This document shows, piece by piece, positions 35,204 to 47,350 of a stretch of DNA of 64,000 bases. Positions within the stretch are counted from its first letter, which is position 1. Each line of letters begins with the position of its first letter. The translations under genes were made by a program, and so were the position numbers. The notes under the pieces are model-generated. The model was given only the letters and a program-made list of their open reading frames with translations. It had not been told where the DNA came from and ran no database searches. The DNA is from Sarcophilus harrisii (taxonomy: Eukaryota > Chordata > Mammalia > Dasyuromorphia > Dasyuridae): NCBI RefSeq assembly GCF_902635505.1, contig NC_045432.1, positions 72,671,823-72,735,822 on the forward strand, read 5' to 3'.

Positions 35204-38200
35204 AAAAGAAATTCTCTGACCATGGCAATCTGTGAAACATGGGCAACCCGACCCATGTTCACCAAAAGAAACCCTCGATCTCAGGGCTGGATGGGACCTC
35301 AAAGACCATCTTGTCCAATCTTTACCGGAAGCATGAGTTCCATCTTCAAGGTCCCTTACAAATGGTTCTTCAGCCAGAGTCCCAGTGATTGGGAATTCAG
35401 TGCTTCAAAAAGGAGTCAGTTCCTTCTGGGCAATAGCTCTAATTGTTAAGTTTGTCTTTATGCTGAATCAAAACCTGAGAATTGTTATAATAACCTCTAG
35501 GGGACCTAAAAACCTTTTACTTGGTCTCCCTTCCTCTTGGGCTTTCTTCTGAACATGCCTTCGGGCCACTGGGAGAAGCATCTCCTTTAAAATCTCACTT
35601 TTCAAATGTCATTCCTCAGCCCAACATTCTATGTACTAACTTCTCACGGCTTCTGAGATCAAGGGGAAGCTTTTCCAACTTGAAGACTGTACCCAACTCC
35701 CCCAGGAGGCATCTTCCATTACCATCATTGTGAATGGAGAGGCTTTGAAAGGAACATCTACTCCCTTCTAACCTATGTCTTTTGTGCCTTCCTAATGTGG
35801 CTCTTTACTTGAATGCATTTGCACAGTCCTGGAATAAATGCTCAATCGGCAGACAAAATGTTCCACGCTAGCTGAGCTCACTGGTTGCAGCGAGGGAAAC
35901 CCGATTGCTTTTTTGTTCTCTTCCATGGTCCTGCCCTTCTTGATGCTCCATTGTGAAGATTAATGGAGTTCTAAAAGTGCTTGGTCAGGGGTAGAGAAGG
36001 TAGCTGATGTACTAAAGTGGACCTGAAACCTAGCAGCTCCCAGGAGAAACTCCTGAGATCAGGCTTGGGGATTCCCTGATCTTATAACCTGGAGGATAGC
36101 CACGTGGCTCTGCAGATTCTCTGGTGCCTACTCAGTTCACCAAGGCTTGTAAGAAGGCCAGATACAGCCCCACTGAGGCCTACAGAGGACCAAGAGTTAA
36201 GGACAGAGCCAGTGATGGAGGAAGGCCTCACGGCTGACCCTGAAGCTTCATCAAACTTGTGGCCTGACTCGGACCAGAAGCTGTTCTCTAGCATTCTAGA
36301 GCACATCAGGGCTCAGAAGATGACTCCTTCCCAGTCACCGAAGGTCTTTGGGCTCTTGCTCTATCACTGGCAGTGTTTCACAGGTTTCTTCTGTGGCTTT
36401 GGGAGTTTCTGGACCACCGGGGAGTTTTTTCCCTCCGTACCTCGCTTGGGGAGATGAGTTCCTCCAGTGCAGTGAGGGTACTGCCAGGTAGCTAATTTGT
36501 CAGTTTTGCATATGGCAGCAGAGGGGATTAGTTACCCATGAACCTGAAATTGAGTGCTCCTCTTTGCTCTGGAGTGGCACTCTGGCTCCAGGTTTTCTGG
36601 CTCCATTTTGATTGGACCATTTGGTTCTTAATTTAGCTTTAGTCTGCCTGTGCCTCCTCCTGTGCCTCTTGTACCTCCCTGTCCTTGGCATCATGTCTTA
36701 GTGTTTCTGTGCTGTTTTCACTCGAGTGCTCTCTCCAGCATCTCCAGTCTCTCTTTCACCACTGACTTCTTCCCATTTACCTACAAACATGTCCAGTTTG
36801 CCAGGTCCTAAAGTGTTCCCTTTATCCTTCTGCCCCATCCACCACTTCTCCACCCTTGCCCTACCCCTGTGTCTGTCTCTGTCTAGCTTTCCTTTTCTGG
36901 CTTAGAGAGATCATATTCCCCTAGTTATCTTCCTGTCTCTGTAACGGTTCCATCTCAGCCTCTTTCTCTGATTCTTCCTCCTTTATTCCAACACCTTGAC
37001 TTGGATGTTCTCAAAGATCTTGTCTTTGGTCCTCTTTCTTCTCTTTTTTTTCTTTTTCCTCTGCTCCACAGACTCATTTATTCAAGGCTTCAACTGCTAT
37101 TTCTAAAGAGATGACTTCTTACTTTGCTGTGTTCATAAATGTCTAACAACCAGATCTCAGAAAAAGGTACCCAGGACACGTTTTAGAGTTTAACCTGCAT
37201 TATAAATGCTTTCTTAAGTGCAATCAACAAAATAATCAACAAAGGCCTGCTTTACAGCATTTGCTCTGCAAAGCCGGTTCAAGCTGGCTTGAGCAAAGCC
37301 ATGCTCTCAACCTCTCTCTTCTGAGCTCCAGAGTCACAATTCCAGCTGTCTCTAGGATATCTCTATCTGGACGTCCTGCCAGCACATCAGACTCACCATA
37401 GCCACATATCGGGGACTATAGGAAGGTGTGCCACAACAGTCACAGTGATGGTGGAAGAAATGAGGGACTCCTCTGACTTTTGCCCATGAACCGAGAGTCT
37501 TTGCCTTGCTGAAGATTCCCAGCCCCGAGCCAAATTCGAATATGCAGGGGAAACATGAGGTGGGGACACAAGAGGGATCCTTCAGAAGTCTCCCATATTG
37601 AATTTGGAACGAATTCCACAGGTGTCTTCTTGACCCTCCTCTGTCTGTCCCTCACCTTTCAGTGGATATAGAGCCAATGTCCATGGTCTTTTTTGATTCA
37701 CTCTTCTCCTGTCTGTTTCTGCTGTCTGCACTTTCCCACAGACCTTCATTACCACTCACCTAAACCATATAATAGACTCCTTACAAAAAGGTTCTTTACT
37801 TTCTCCCCACACTGATCCATCCTTCATTTCCCTGGTATGAATGAGGCTCCTCATGTATAGATTTGATCATCTAACTCTGCTGTTCAAAACCCCAAAATGG
37901 TGAGTGGTTCCATGGGGCCTACCAATAAAGCTCAAACTCCTCTGCTCATCAGTTGAGGTCCTTGCCCAGCTGGTTCCAGGGACCTCTCCAGCTTTCGAAT
38001 GCTACTACCTGCTCTACTATCTACCCTACCATCATGCTCCACCTACTATACACTCCAGCTGAGCCAGACTCCTCTATCCAAGAGATGTAACCCACTTGAG
38101 GGGAGAAAATTTGTTCTGACTCTGTACCCCGGTGTGTCTTGTGTGCTGCTCGACACAGAGGAAGAACTTAAGCAGTGCTTTGGGATTAAATTCTTGTCAG

Positions 38201-40548
38201 AATTCTTCCCGTGTTTGCTCATCTCTGATTTTATTTATGCTATTCCTTGGAATGTCTGCCATCCTCCTCTTCACCTGTTGAATTGCCTGCCCATCCTCAA
38301 CAGGTCAACTCAACTCGGCTCAAATGCTACTTCCCCCATGAAGCCTTTCTCCCTTCAGACCTCAGAGCTCTTTCTTTGTTCCACGTCTCAGAAAGTATTT
38401 CTAGGCCCAGGAAAGAGTGGGAGAGTGAGTGAGAAAGCACCCCAGAGAGCCAAGAGATCCTCTCAGATGACAAGATGAAAGCTTTAAGAGGTTAATGACC
38501 TTCTCAAAGTTTCATGGTCAGTAAAGAGTTGAGCCAGGATCTCCCGGATTGGCAATTCCATCGCTCTTTCCTCTCCGGTGCACTGCCTCTCATCATGGCT
38601 TACTTAGTATCTTGGAGTGCAAGGCAGCATAAAAGTGGGCATTTGCATCATAGCCTCCTATTGAACTGGAAGCTCTAAGAGGGTAGGGATCTTGTCTTAT
38701 CTAAATGTTGTGTCACTCCCGGCTCCCACCTGGGTGCCCTGCACACAGCAGGAACTTAATACATGTTTGTAAGTTGACCTGTCCGTGCTTCTCTGCCATT
38801 GCACTGGCTCACGTGTCTGGGTCTGCACCCATTCAAACCTCCAACTTCTAGTGCTCAGACCCTTTTCTATCCAGAAATGTAGGCATGTGGAGGGTGAGCC
38901 CCACCCAACACACCAGTCTGTTGTTTCTGGGGGCCACGCAGTGTGACTAAGCTGAGCCGTCATTGGCCACTATCGGTCCGGATCCTGGGCGTCTGGGAGA
39001 GCATATGCTGGGAGGAAGGGTCCAGCCCCTGCTCTTTGAAAGCCTGCCTTCCCTTCCTGGCTTCCTTCCTTCTTGCCCCCTTCACTGTATTTTCAGCTTC
39101 ACTGAAACTGAAAGCCCCATGGGGCCCAATGGTATCTTGGTTCTGCCTGAATTCCTCAGCAATCGGATTTGCATAACTGAGAGGCCTCCCCAGGACATGT
39201 GTCAGGTTGGTGAGCTATCTCCTGGAGCTTCTCCCTCAGGGAGGACTCACAGAAAGTCCTTACTCTCCTGCCTTCTTTCCCTTCCCAGCTCAGAGCCAAG
39301 AAGATGCTTGGGAACCACTGGCTTGGATGAGCAATATGGGCCCTTCTTCCCAAGACTCTTCCTGGTATAGGAGGACTGCATTTAAAAAAAAACTGAGGAA
39401 ATACACAATTGTGGATATACCAAATGAAGCCCATAATTTTTTTTAAGGGACCTTAATACCCTCAGAAAAGGGTAGCAAGATAAGTCCAGGACCACAAATA
39501 ATTTAGAAAAAATTAACAAAGGAACAACATAGCTTTTGAGATCTGAAAATAGGATTTTTAAGTATAACAGAGAGATTAGAAAGCAAATCCTTTCTGGGAA
39601 ATTAAAATGTTCCCAAAGAGCTCGGAGGATCTACTAAAGGGAAATAGAGGCAATATACACTCAGTGCAAAGAGTCCGGCAACAGCGTACAAGTATCCCTT
39701 TCTCGTAGAGGAGTTAAGCTTCCAAATAAAGCCGTTTCAGACATAATATTTTCCTGAGTTGGTGGCCCAGCAACTCCAGTCTGAAGAGAGTTATTTGGGC
39801 CTTGAGAGGTGAAATTAGTTGGATACAGTCACATAGGCCATCAACACATGACACCCACCCCATATTTGCATCTCACCAGGATCCACGGCGATCAGATAGT
39901 CAATATTATTTCAGAAAACCTTCTACCTGGTATTGTAGCCTCTTATCACTTCTCTTCCCATTTCTTTCCTCCCTTACAGCGCAGAGAGCAGGAATAATTA
40001 AGTCATTTTCCAAGTTTCAATTTGAATGTTCTAACAAAATGCTCAGTCGTGGTGCTGTGACACTGCAGGAAGCCATTTCCCACCTCCAGTGGACCTCCTC
40101 CCCCCCAGGAGACCCCTTAAATCTAGTATAAATTGTTTTCCTTTGATCTTCCTAACAACCAAGGGAATAAGGTACCAGAGACAAGATTTGTCATATTTGT
40201 AGGTGAGGAAACAGGCTCAGAGAGGCAAAGGGATTTGGGCAGGGTTCCAGAGCTCATGGGTGGCAGCAGTGGGATGCTCACTGCAGGCACAGTGAGCTCC
40301 AAAGGGGATCTGGAGTTGGGAGCTAATTGCCTTTCTCTTGCTTGAGTGGCTTGGTAGGCAAGAACAAGGCATCTGGGACAACCACCTCTGCCCTGTAGGG
40401 CCCAAGCCTTTGGATGTGGCCCTTCAAGGAGGCTGGGCAGCCCTGGCCACAGACATTCTAGCATGGTCTATCAGCCCTGACAGCAGATGGGGTCACACTG
40501 CAGGGGACTGGCTCCTCTCCTGATGACAGATTTACCCCCAGCCACACC

Positions 40549-40961
40549 TGCACGCATGTACACACACACACACACACACACACACAGAGCCACACTGCAG
40601 GCATGTACACAATATGGAAACACAGTCACATGTGCACACATGTACATGCAGACACTCAGTGCGTGCACATACACACAGCCACAGACACATCTATGTACAT
40701 GGCCACACTGCATGCAAATACAGAAACACACAATCACACATGCATGCACACCCAGCTACCGTGCATCCATGTACACATATAATATACACACCCACACAGA
40801 GAAATGCACACACATGGTGACACATGTATCCATGTGCACACAGAACTATACACAGCCACACAATGTATGTGCACACATGTATACACACACCCAGAAAGAC
40901 ATGAGCAATATATGCATGTATGTAAACACACAGAAATATGCCCAGCCACATGTGCGGGCAT

Positions 40962-40999
<38 letters not shown>
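40549..40999. repeat. CA-rich microsatellite/minisatellite block
   Basis: Pure (CA)n runs at about 40560-40587 and 40969-40998 bracket ~380 bp of imperfect CACATGTACACA-like units with interspersed GCCACA. The many open frames across it come from the repeat. It lies in BTK intron 1, about 1.5 kb from exon 1. Confidence 0.9.
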
Positions 41000-41000
<1 letters not shown>

Positions 41001-42482
41001 GATTTAGAGAGAAAAGGGATCTTGGTGGTCAAGTCCATCTCTCTCAAGTATATAACTCTAGGCCCGAAAGCTGGCAGGAAGCCTCAGGTGAAGGACCATG
41101 GGAGAGGCAGGTCATAGACTAAAGAGACAGATGCATATGCAGGTGGGTCAGGTGCTTGCTGAGGCCCTCAGTACCTTGGCCACAATGAGCTAGGTAGTGA
41201 GTGGCAAAGCCAGCATTTGATCCCAGGCCTCAGACTTCAAATTCCCTGTCCCCCACTAGATTAAGGGCCCTGATTAAGGTCAGCAACAGTGATGAGAGGC
41301 GATAGCTCAACAAGGCCCAGCAGAGCCAAGGAGAGGAGAGAAGGAAGGGGGAGCAGGAGAAAGAGCAAGAAAAAGAGGAAGAAGGAGAAGTAGCTTGTGA
41401 GGAAAGGAATGGGAGAATGAAAAGAGGCACACATAAGATGTGGGATAGGAGAGAAAGGGTTTCCAGTGATGCACATCTAACAATTCTCTGAGGGACACCG
41501 GCTGCCTTCCCTAGACCTAAAGAATCGGATTTTTAAAAAATCAAATATGAACATTAAGTCGACTCTGACTGTGTTTTTGCCTTATACTTGCTTGTAGTGG
41601 CTTCAGGGCATCCCAGGTAGATATCCCACAATTCCTAACTGTGCCTTTACTTAGCTACTTGTGGTCTCCTGATCATCCTAGGATGGGACTTCCAGCTCAT
41701 TCACATTCAGCTCAGAGGACTTCAAGACTACAGGACTGAATGCTAGATAGAACCATCAAGGTCCCTTAATGGAATCCTCTTATTTTACATAAAGGGAAAC
41801 TGAGCTTCAGAAGGATGAACTAGCTTGCCTAATATCTGGACCAGATGACTTCCCAAAGCACTTTTTAGCTCAAAAGCCAGGCTTCCATCATGATGAATTT
41901 AGAGCTGGAAGTCAAAGCAGCTGCCTCCGGAGGTGATGGGCTCCCCTTTCCGGAGGCCGTCAAAGGCCGGGGAGCCAATCGTAAGGAATGTGGTAAGGGG
42001 ACTCGGCCGTTCTCTGACTGTACGGTCACACGGCCGAGCTGGGATTCAAAGCTCGGCTTTTTGCCTCCAGATCGGCTCACCGAGCCGCTGCCTTCTGAGG
42101 TCCACGCGAACGTTAAAGCAGAATTTGTGAAGGGGTCTCGAGACTACAGCCAGAAGGCCCTTGTGGGGCAAAGGCTAAGAGTGGGAGAAGGTCTGATTTG
42201 GACTGTGCTCGTGCTTCTCAGTGACCCGCCACTAATTCAGGGCCACCTGCTTGCTGGTCCTTCCTTTCACTTTCCTCAGTTCCTCCCTCAGGTCATACAT
42301 GTTACCCCTCTTGGTCATCTAGCACTAAGTGTCAGAACTCGGTGCTCTGAAGCGTCCCACCACCGTCATCTACCCCCTGCTGCCATCTCAGACACCAGCC
42401 ATGTTTTCTCCCATATGGCCCTGAGGGGGAAGGTACTCACTGCACTTCCCAGTCATAGTTGCTCCATTCGTTAATCACCCAC

Positions 42483-42645
42483 CTCAGTACTGTCTTAATG
42501 CTGGCAGTTTCCCAGATGCATTAAGCTGCCCAGGCGTGGAAGGGGGGACTCGATCCTTGCAGAGACTGGCTCTGGAGACATATTCTTACAGTCCAGAGAG
42601 GAAGGACAGTGTGAGCAAACCCCACCCTTTCACAGCCACTCAGTT
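42483..42645 (-). other. BTK: BTK non-coding exon 1 (5' UTR)
   Basis: The minus strand from AACTGAGTGGCTGTGAAAGG to ...CAGTACTGAG aligns almost end to end with the human BTK leader as I remember it, including GGACTGTAAGAATATGTCTC and AATGCATCTGGGAA. The donor is most likely GAG|GTGGGT (42482); a second good donor, GTGAGT, lies at 42440. The acceptor of exon 2 is CCCACAG|GTGAGG at 31571. The start is set by alignment to the human cap region. Confidence 0.85.
42495..42581 (-). CDS. Upstream ORF in BTK leader, 28 codons
   Basis: The ORF runs from ATG at 42581 to TAA at 42497-42495, wholly inside exon 1. The peptide starts MSPEPVSARIES and ends MHLGNCQH. The remembered human leader gives an ORF of the same 28-codon length starting MSPGPVSAAIES and ending MHLGSYLH, with about 18 identical residues. 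The uATG has A at -3. Whether it is translated is unknown; conservation might also reflect nucleotide-level constraint on the leader. Confidence 0.55.
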   Translation of the reverse strand: MSPEPVSARIESPLPRLGSLMHLGNCQH

Positions 42646-42720
42646 CCCCTTTTTTTGTTTCCTGACTTAAACCAATGTCTTTTTTTTTCTTCTCCCTTCT
42701 CAGAGGCATGGTATCTTATT
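42646..42720 (-). promoter_or_regulatory. BTK: BTK core promoter
   Basis: Immediately upstream of exon 1, the minus strand has purine-rich AAAAAAAGGGGAACTGAG at the start site, an ETS-core AGGAAAC (42663-42657) and an inverted CCAAT (plus-strand CCAAT 42672-42676). There is no CpG island and no TATA box at the usual distance. ETS factor PU.1 is the known driver of BTK in B and myeloid cells; which GGAA it would use here is inferred. Confidence 0.5.
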
Positions 42721-45700
42721 TCCCCTTCCATTTGCTTGGAACCCCCAACACTGCCACCATGAGTTGGGCTGGCAAAAAGCCTTCTCCACCTACTTTGGTG
42801 TCACGGAGGCTCAGACCATAGCGCCTTGACCAAGCAGCCAGGCCACGAAGGTGGTTTCAAGATTGCAGGAATGGGCAGGCAGAGAGAAAGGAGAAATGCA
42901 GAAATGGGGGGGGGGGCAGGGCAGGGAGAGAGAGGGAGAGAGACGGGTCAAGCTCTTGGTGAAGAAGAGTTGTATCATACAACCTTTGGCCCTATATGGT
43001 GGAGGGGCTTGGAGATGAGACAAAGGGAGGGGTAGGGCAGAGGGGACAGAAAATGACAGAGCTAGAGATAGGAAGACTTCCTCTGTTGAGTCATTTTCTA
43101 AGAAAGAATTTTTTTTTCAACAGATAAAAATGTCAGAACATGAGCCAGGGCACAAACTTGCACTCTTCCGTATTTTCCAGGGATGGTGATTTTTTTTTTC
43201 CATTTAAGACCCTTACCATGAGACCATGGCTTGAATTTTTTAGGGCTCTCTGATCCTGGAAAGCACACCTCCTGGGAGCCAATCCGGAGAACTTGTGGTC
43301 CTTTCCCAACTGGCAGTAGCCAGTGGGCTGAGCGCCACTCCTACCTCTGACCTGCTGCTTTACTACTCTCCACTGGGCATTCCAGGAAGGAAATAGATTC
43401 TCCCAGGAACAATCCTCGGGCAGCAGTTGGTGAGGGCATCAAGCTGTAATGCTTGCTATCGTGACCCTACCAGCATATCCTTAGTTGCCTGAACTCAGAC
43501 TCTGATGTCTGATGGAAAAGATCTTCCTAGGATCTGTTGGAAGTTCATTAAGATTACTGAAACTGTTTAAATGTCTCTTGGATGCTTTTCTTTACATTGC
43601 TGTCACCTCTGGCTCTGTCCCATGCCCCGAAATCCCTTTAAACCTTTTCTAAACAGCTGAGTGAAATAATAGACATTGACCGCTTCTGACAACATACGCC
43701 TCATTGTCCGCCCATAATCCCCTGCCTCTTTGCAAAGAGGACAGCAGTCTCTTTTGCTGCATTCCAAATCTGTCTCGGATACTTGCTAGTCATGTGACCC
43801 TTAGCGAGTCACTTTGGTTTCCTTATCTGTAGTATGGAGACAATAATAGCACCTACCTTACGGGATCTCTGGTGAGGAAAAAAAGAGATAATATATGTTT
43901 AGTGTTTTGCCAGCCTTAGTCCTTGGGAGGCAAGATTGGTCATTGGATCGATCTGAATTCTAACCGTCTATTGACCGAGTAACTGACTCTTACTTCTGCC
44001 TCAGTTCACACATCTTTCCAAGCTTCTCTGAAGCCTTTATGTGCCTCTCAAGATTCTGAAAGCAACAAAGGCGTCTTAACTGGATACATATTTTTTAAAA
44101 GTCTTTTTATTGGCCAAGTATTAGCTGATTCTCACATTTGCTCAAGGTAGATGGATAAGTAAAAATAACTGACCTTTAAGTGGTGCTTTAAAGTTTGCAG
44201 CGTCAGTATAGTTACAAAAGTTATTATTATACTTATTTTACAGTCACGGAAACTGGCCGGGTAGCCAATAAGCATGAGAAGTTGTATTTCAGTTTGGAGC
44301 TTCAGATGTCTGCTCTATACTTGTCACTTGAATCTTACTCTGTCCAAGGCTAGAAGCAAAACGCTTATCTCAGCAAGGATGCATCTGATTAGAGAAAGGT
44401 TTGGAGAAGTCTGACCGTTAATTTTGTTTCCTTTCAAGTCCTAAAGTACTGGATTGGGTACCTTCTGTGCTCTGTGTTTTCTAGACAAATTGACAGAGAT
44501 GGGCTGGCTTGTCCTTTGTGCTGCTGGATTTCTTAGAACACACTTAACTTGAAGTGGTCATCACATGGGAACATGTACTCAAAGGAAGCCAAAGTGGGGT
44601 TCTGGGATATTCTGTTGGATTAGTGGCTGCTAGCCTTCAGCTTTCTGGGCAGACAGGGGGAAAAGGCAATGGGGACTTTCTCTTGGAAGGGATGATTTGC
44701 AGGTTACAGATGCTCCACAATTTCAGGTCGACCCCGAAATAGAGGCATCTAATTTGTTCAATCTAACCAAACCAATTCTGTAAATTCTGGTAGTTAGCCC
44801 AAAGCCCGGGAAATGAAAGGGGAGTGACTGCCACCCTATACACTGGATATTTCAGCAGTGTTATTGAGTGACCAAGGTCTTGTGGCCTTCAGATCCTTTT
44901 GCATTGGACCAGGGAGATGGAGGGCCAGTCCCCCTGTGCTCCGGGCAACTGAGGATTTGGGGCTAGGAGGGATCTTGGTAATCATTCATGTAGCCCCTTC
45001 ATTTTACAGTTAGAGAAATGGAGGTCCAGAGTGGGGCATGGAAGTAGGAAGTAGGAAGGTCAAGATTTGAGGTCATGTATTTATTATCCAAAGGAGTCAG
45101 ATATTAGCTCTCATTTGGTTGGCTCAATATGGCATTTTGCACTTAAGAATAACAAACAAATAAATAATGAATAAATAAAAAATAAATAATGAACAAACAA
45201 ACAAATAAATAAAAAGTATCCCCCATCCTAGTGGAAAGAAAACTGGAATTTGTCAAAGAGCCTGGGTTCAAATCTATCCTTGCGTCATTGAGCAAGCTTT
45301 TTGGCCTCCCTGGGTCTGATTCGTTTTTTGTAAAATGAGTTCTGAGTAGATGCCCTCCAAGACTCTTCCAGCTCTGCCTCTGGTCCCTGGGATCCTATGT
45401 CTTTTTATGCCTCATCATGCCAGGAGGTGACTCAGCTTTGTAAGCACAGTATCTGCAAGCTGCAAATCGAATCAAGCTCAGACAAGCCCTTCTAAATTGG
45501 AAAGGCTTTGAGGGTGGGCCAAATGTTGGACTGTATACAATAGTGTTGATAATTTGTCATCTAGGGCAGCTAGGGCCCCCCCCCCCCCAGTCTGGAAGGC
45601 CAGAGTTCAAATCTGGCCTCAGAGCCTTCCCAGCTGTGTGACCCCGGGCAAGTCGCTTCTTACTGTTTGCCTCAGTTTCCTCATCTGTCAAATGAACTGA

Positions 45701-46130
45701 AGCAGGAAATGGCAAGCCCCTCCAGGATCTCTGTCAAGGAAACCCCCTAATGGGGTCACAGGAAGTTAGGTGCAAGGGAGTGGCCAGCAACAATGGGCAG
45801 GAAGGGGTCGGAAGACTCTTGAGCTATAGAATAGACAGTTTTCCTCGGAGAAGAGTTCTGAGGCAGTGGTTTCCTCAAATGAAAAACCAGGCACGCACGT
45901 CTAGAATGCCTTCAATGGGACTTGGGGATCACGGGGCTCTGTGACTTTGGACAAGTGCTTTTATTTCTCCGGGCCTCAGTTTATTCGCCTGGCATAGGAG
46001 GGGGTTGATCATGGGTTTAGAGCTGGAAGGGAACTTAAGAGATGTCACGCAAAAATATCATTTCCTTCTGATCTTGTCTTATCTAAACGTCGTCAAAGAG
46101 TCGGTCCAGCAAGGCCCGGGGGTGCTGTGG
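42721..46130. other. BTK-RPL36A intergenic region
   Basis: The two genes are head-to-head, and no gene is supported between them. Seen here: G-rich/GA-rich runs at about 42900-42950, a plus-strand MIR-like relic near 43790-43910, a reverse MIR near 44150-44290, an AAATA-type A-rich patch at 45140-45215, and a plus-strand CORE-SINE at 45563-45775. About 44300-45130 shows nothing recognisable. Confidence 0.7.
45563..45775 (+). mobile_element. CORE-SINE (WSINE-like) with internal C-run
   Basis: GGGCAGCTAGGGCC, a run of C, GTTCAAATCTGGCCTCAGAG, GACCCCGGGCAAGTCGCTTC, TTTCCTCATCTGTCAAATGA, CCTAATGGGGTCACAGGAAG. Confidence 0.85.
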
Positions 46131-47350
46131 GTGAGTGTGTGGGAGGGGAGGAGGTCGGAGAAGAGGCGGGGCTATGAAGGGGGGTGGGGCGAGCAAAGAA
46201 GGTACGAAGTCACACTTCTCGGGCAGTATGCGTCAGAGGCGGGCCTGTCGAGCCGCTCCTCCTCCTGACGTCAGGGCATGCGCGTAAGCCACCTCAGTCA
46301 AGCCCCAGTCTTCCTCCGACGTCCTTCGAAGTCGGTCGTCTTCTAGAGCTCCTCGTCGTCCTCGGCCGAGCGCTCATTGGCGGGCGCTCGGCCGAGGGAT
46401 CCCAGCTAGCCGGCCGTCAGAGAAGCCCAGCAGGAAGCGCAGCGCCCCCCGTCGGTGAGTCCCCAGCGACCTTCTGCCCCGCACCTTTGCCGTTGCCCAT
46501 CTGGCCCCCTTCAGCCTTTGTCTCGTCCGGCGTGGCGTTCTGCGCAATGCCGAAAGTGCAATGCCTACCTCGGCCGCTAGGGGGCGCCCCCGCGCAGCGC
46601 CCCTCCTTGGGCTCGGAGGGCGTCTCCCAGAAGCCCTTGCGACCCGTAGCCTCTTTTCTCTCCCCCCACTTCCGGCCACGTCGGCTTCTTCTCGGGGTGA
46701 CGACGCAACGGCGGCCATGGTGGGCGGCTGGGGAGGCGCGGGAATCCAGTTTAATCCTACCTCGTGGGAATCGGCCTGGAGGCCCGCTAGACGCCAGTGG
46801 CGTAGCGGAGCTTCGCACACCCGAGGAACCTGCCATTGCCGGGAAACGCTCGAAGACGGGCTCCCTCACCTTGCCTGCTGGGGGGGTGGGGTGGGGGCGG
46901 GCCCGAACAAAGAAAACATGGCGGCCGGAGGGGCGGAGGGGCGTGGGGTGGGGCCGGGGCCGGCATTCTGACCCTCCCTCCCGAGGCCTGAGCCGGCCGG
47001 CCGGCCCCCGGCCTTTTTCCCCCTCACGGGCCCCTCCGGCCGCCCTGGGGGCGGGGAAAGAGGGTGGAGACTGCGAGAGGAGAACTGGCGCTGACCGTCG
47101 AGCTCCGGCCGCTAGTGGGCGCCATCTTGGAAGGTCTTGGGCCGCTGCCCGCTCACTTCATAGGCTTTTTTTCCCAGGTGAACTTCCCCAGATTCCGTAG
47201 GAGCTACTGCAAAAGGTGCGGCCGGCACCAGCTTCACCGGGTGACGCAGTACAGGAGAGGCAAAGATTCCCGGGTCTCGCAGGGTAAGAGCAGCGCGCAG
47301 TGGGGGGAAGACTCGAGGCTTTAGATTGGAGCCCTCTTGGCCGAAAGCGG
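46130..47350 (+). promoter_or_regulatory. RPL36A: RPL36A CpG island and promoter
   Basis: A strongly CpG-rich 1.2-kb block spans the start region, intron 1 and exon 2. It includes GGGGCGGGGC-type boxes (46165), a GCATGCGCG NRF-1-like site (46277) and pyrimidine tracts (CCTCTTTTCTCTCCCCCC from 46650 and CTTCTTCTC from 46685) that could supply a 5'-TOP start typical of ribosomal-protein genes. The exact start site is not resolved. Long open frames on both strands (e.g. 46184-47200) are composition artefacts. Confidence 0.75.

Noticed and set aside
36104-36457. 117-aa open frame in BTK intron 1
   Set aside because: No family resemblance, no Kozak or splice support, and an overlapping opposite frame of similar quality; treated as chance.
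37999-38478. 159-aa open frame in BTK intron 1
   Set aside because: Sequence such as CTGTTGAATTGCCTGCCCAT and CATGAAGCCTTTCTCCCTTC looks like an old LINE-type relic rather than a gene.
40487-41122. 211-aa His/Thr-rich frame and several Cys/Val-rich reverse frames
   Set aside because: They are translations of the CA repeat.
42431-42440. GTGAGT donor downstream of BTK exon 1 as the main donor
   Set aside because: The remembered human exon 1 appears to end at the homologous ACTGAG, matching the donor at 42482; the later GTGAGT may serve as an alternative.
41890-42474. 194-aa open frame just downstream of BTK exon 1
   Set aside because: Begins in MIR-like sequence, with no recognisable domain; it lies antisense to BTK intron 1.
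46374-46869. Two overlapping ~150-aa minus-strand frames opposite RPL36A exon 1
   Set aside because: Same CpG-island composition effect; no motif and no splice or promoter support for an antisense gene.
46184-47200. 338-aa open frame on the plus strand through the RPL36A island
   Set aside because: It runs out of frame with RPL36A exon 2 in very GC-rich DNA where stops are rare; low-complexity composition and no recognisable domain.
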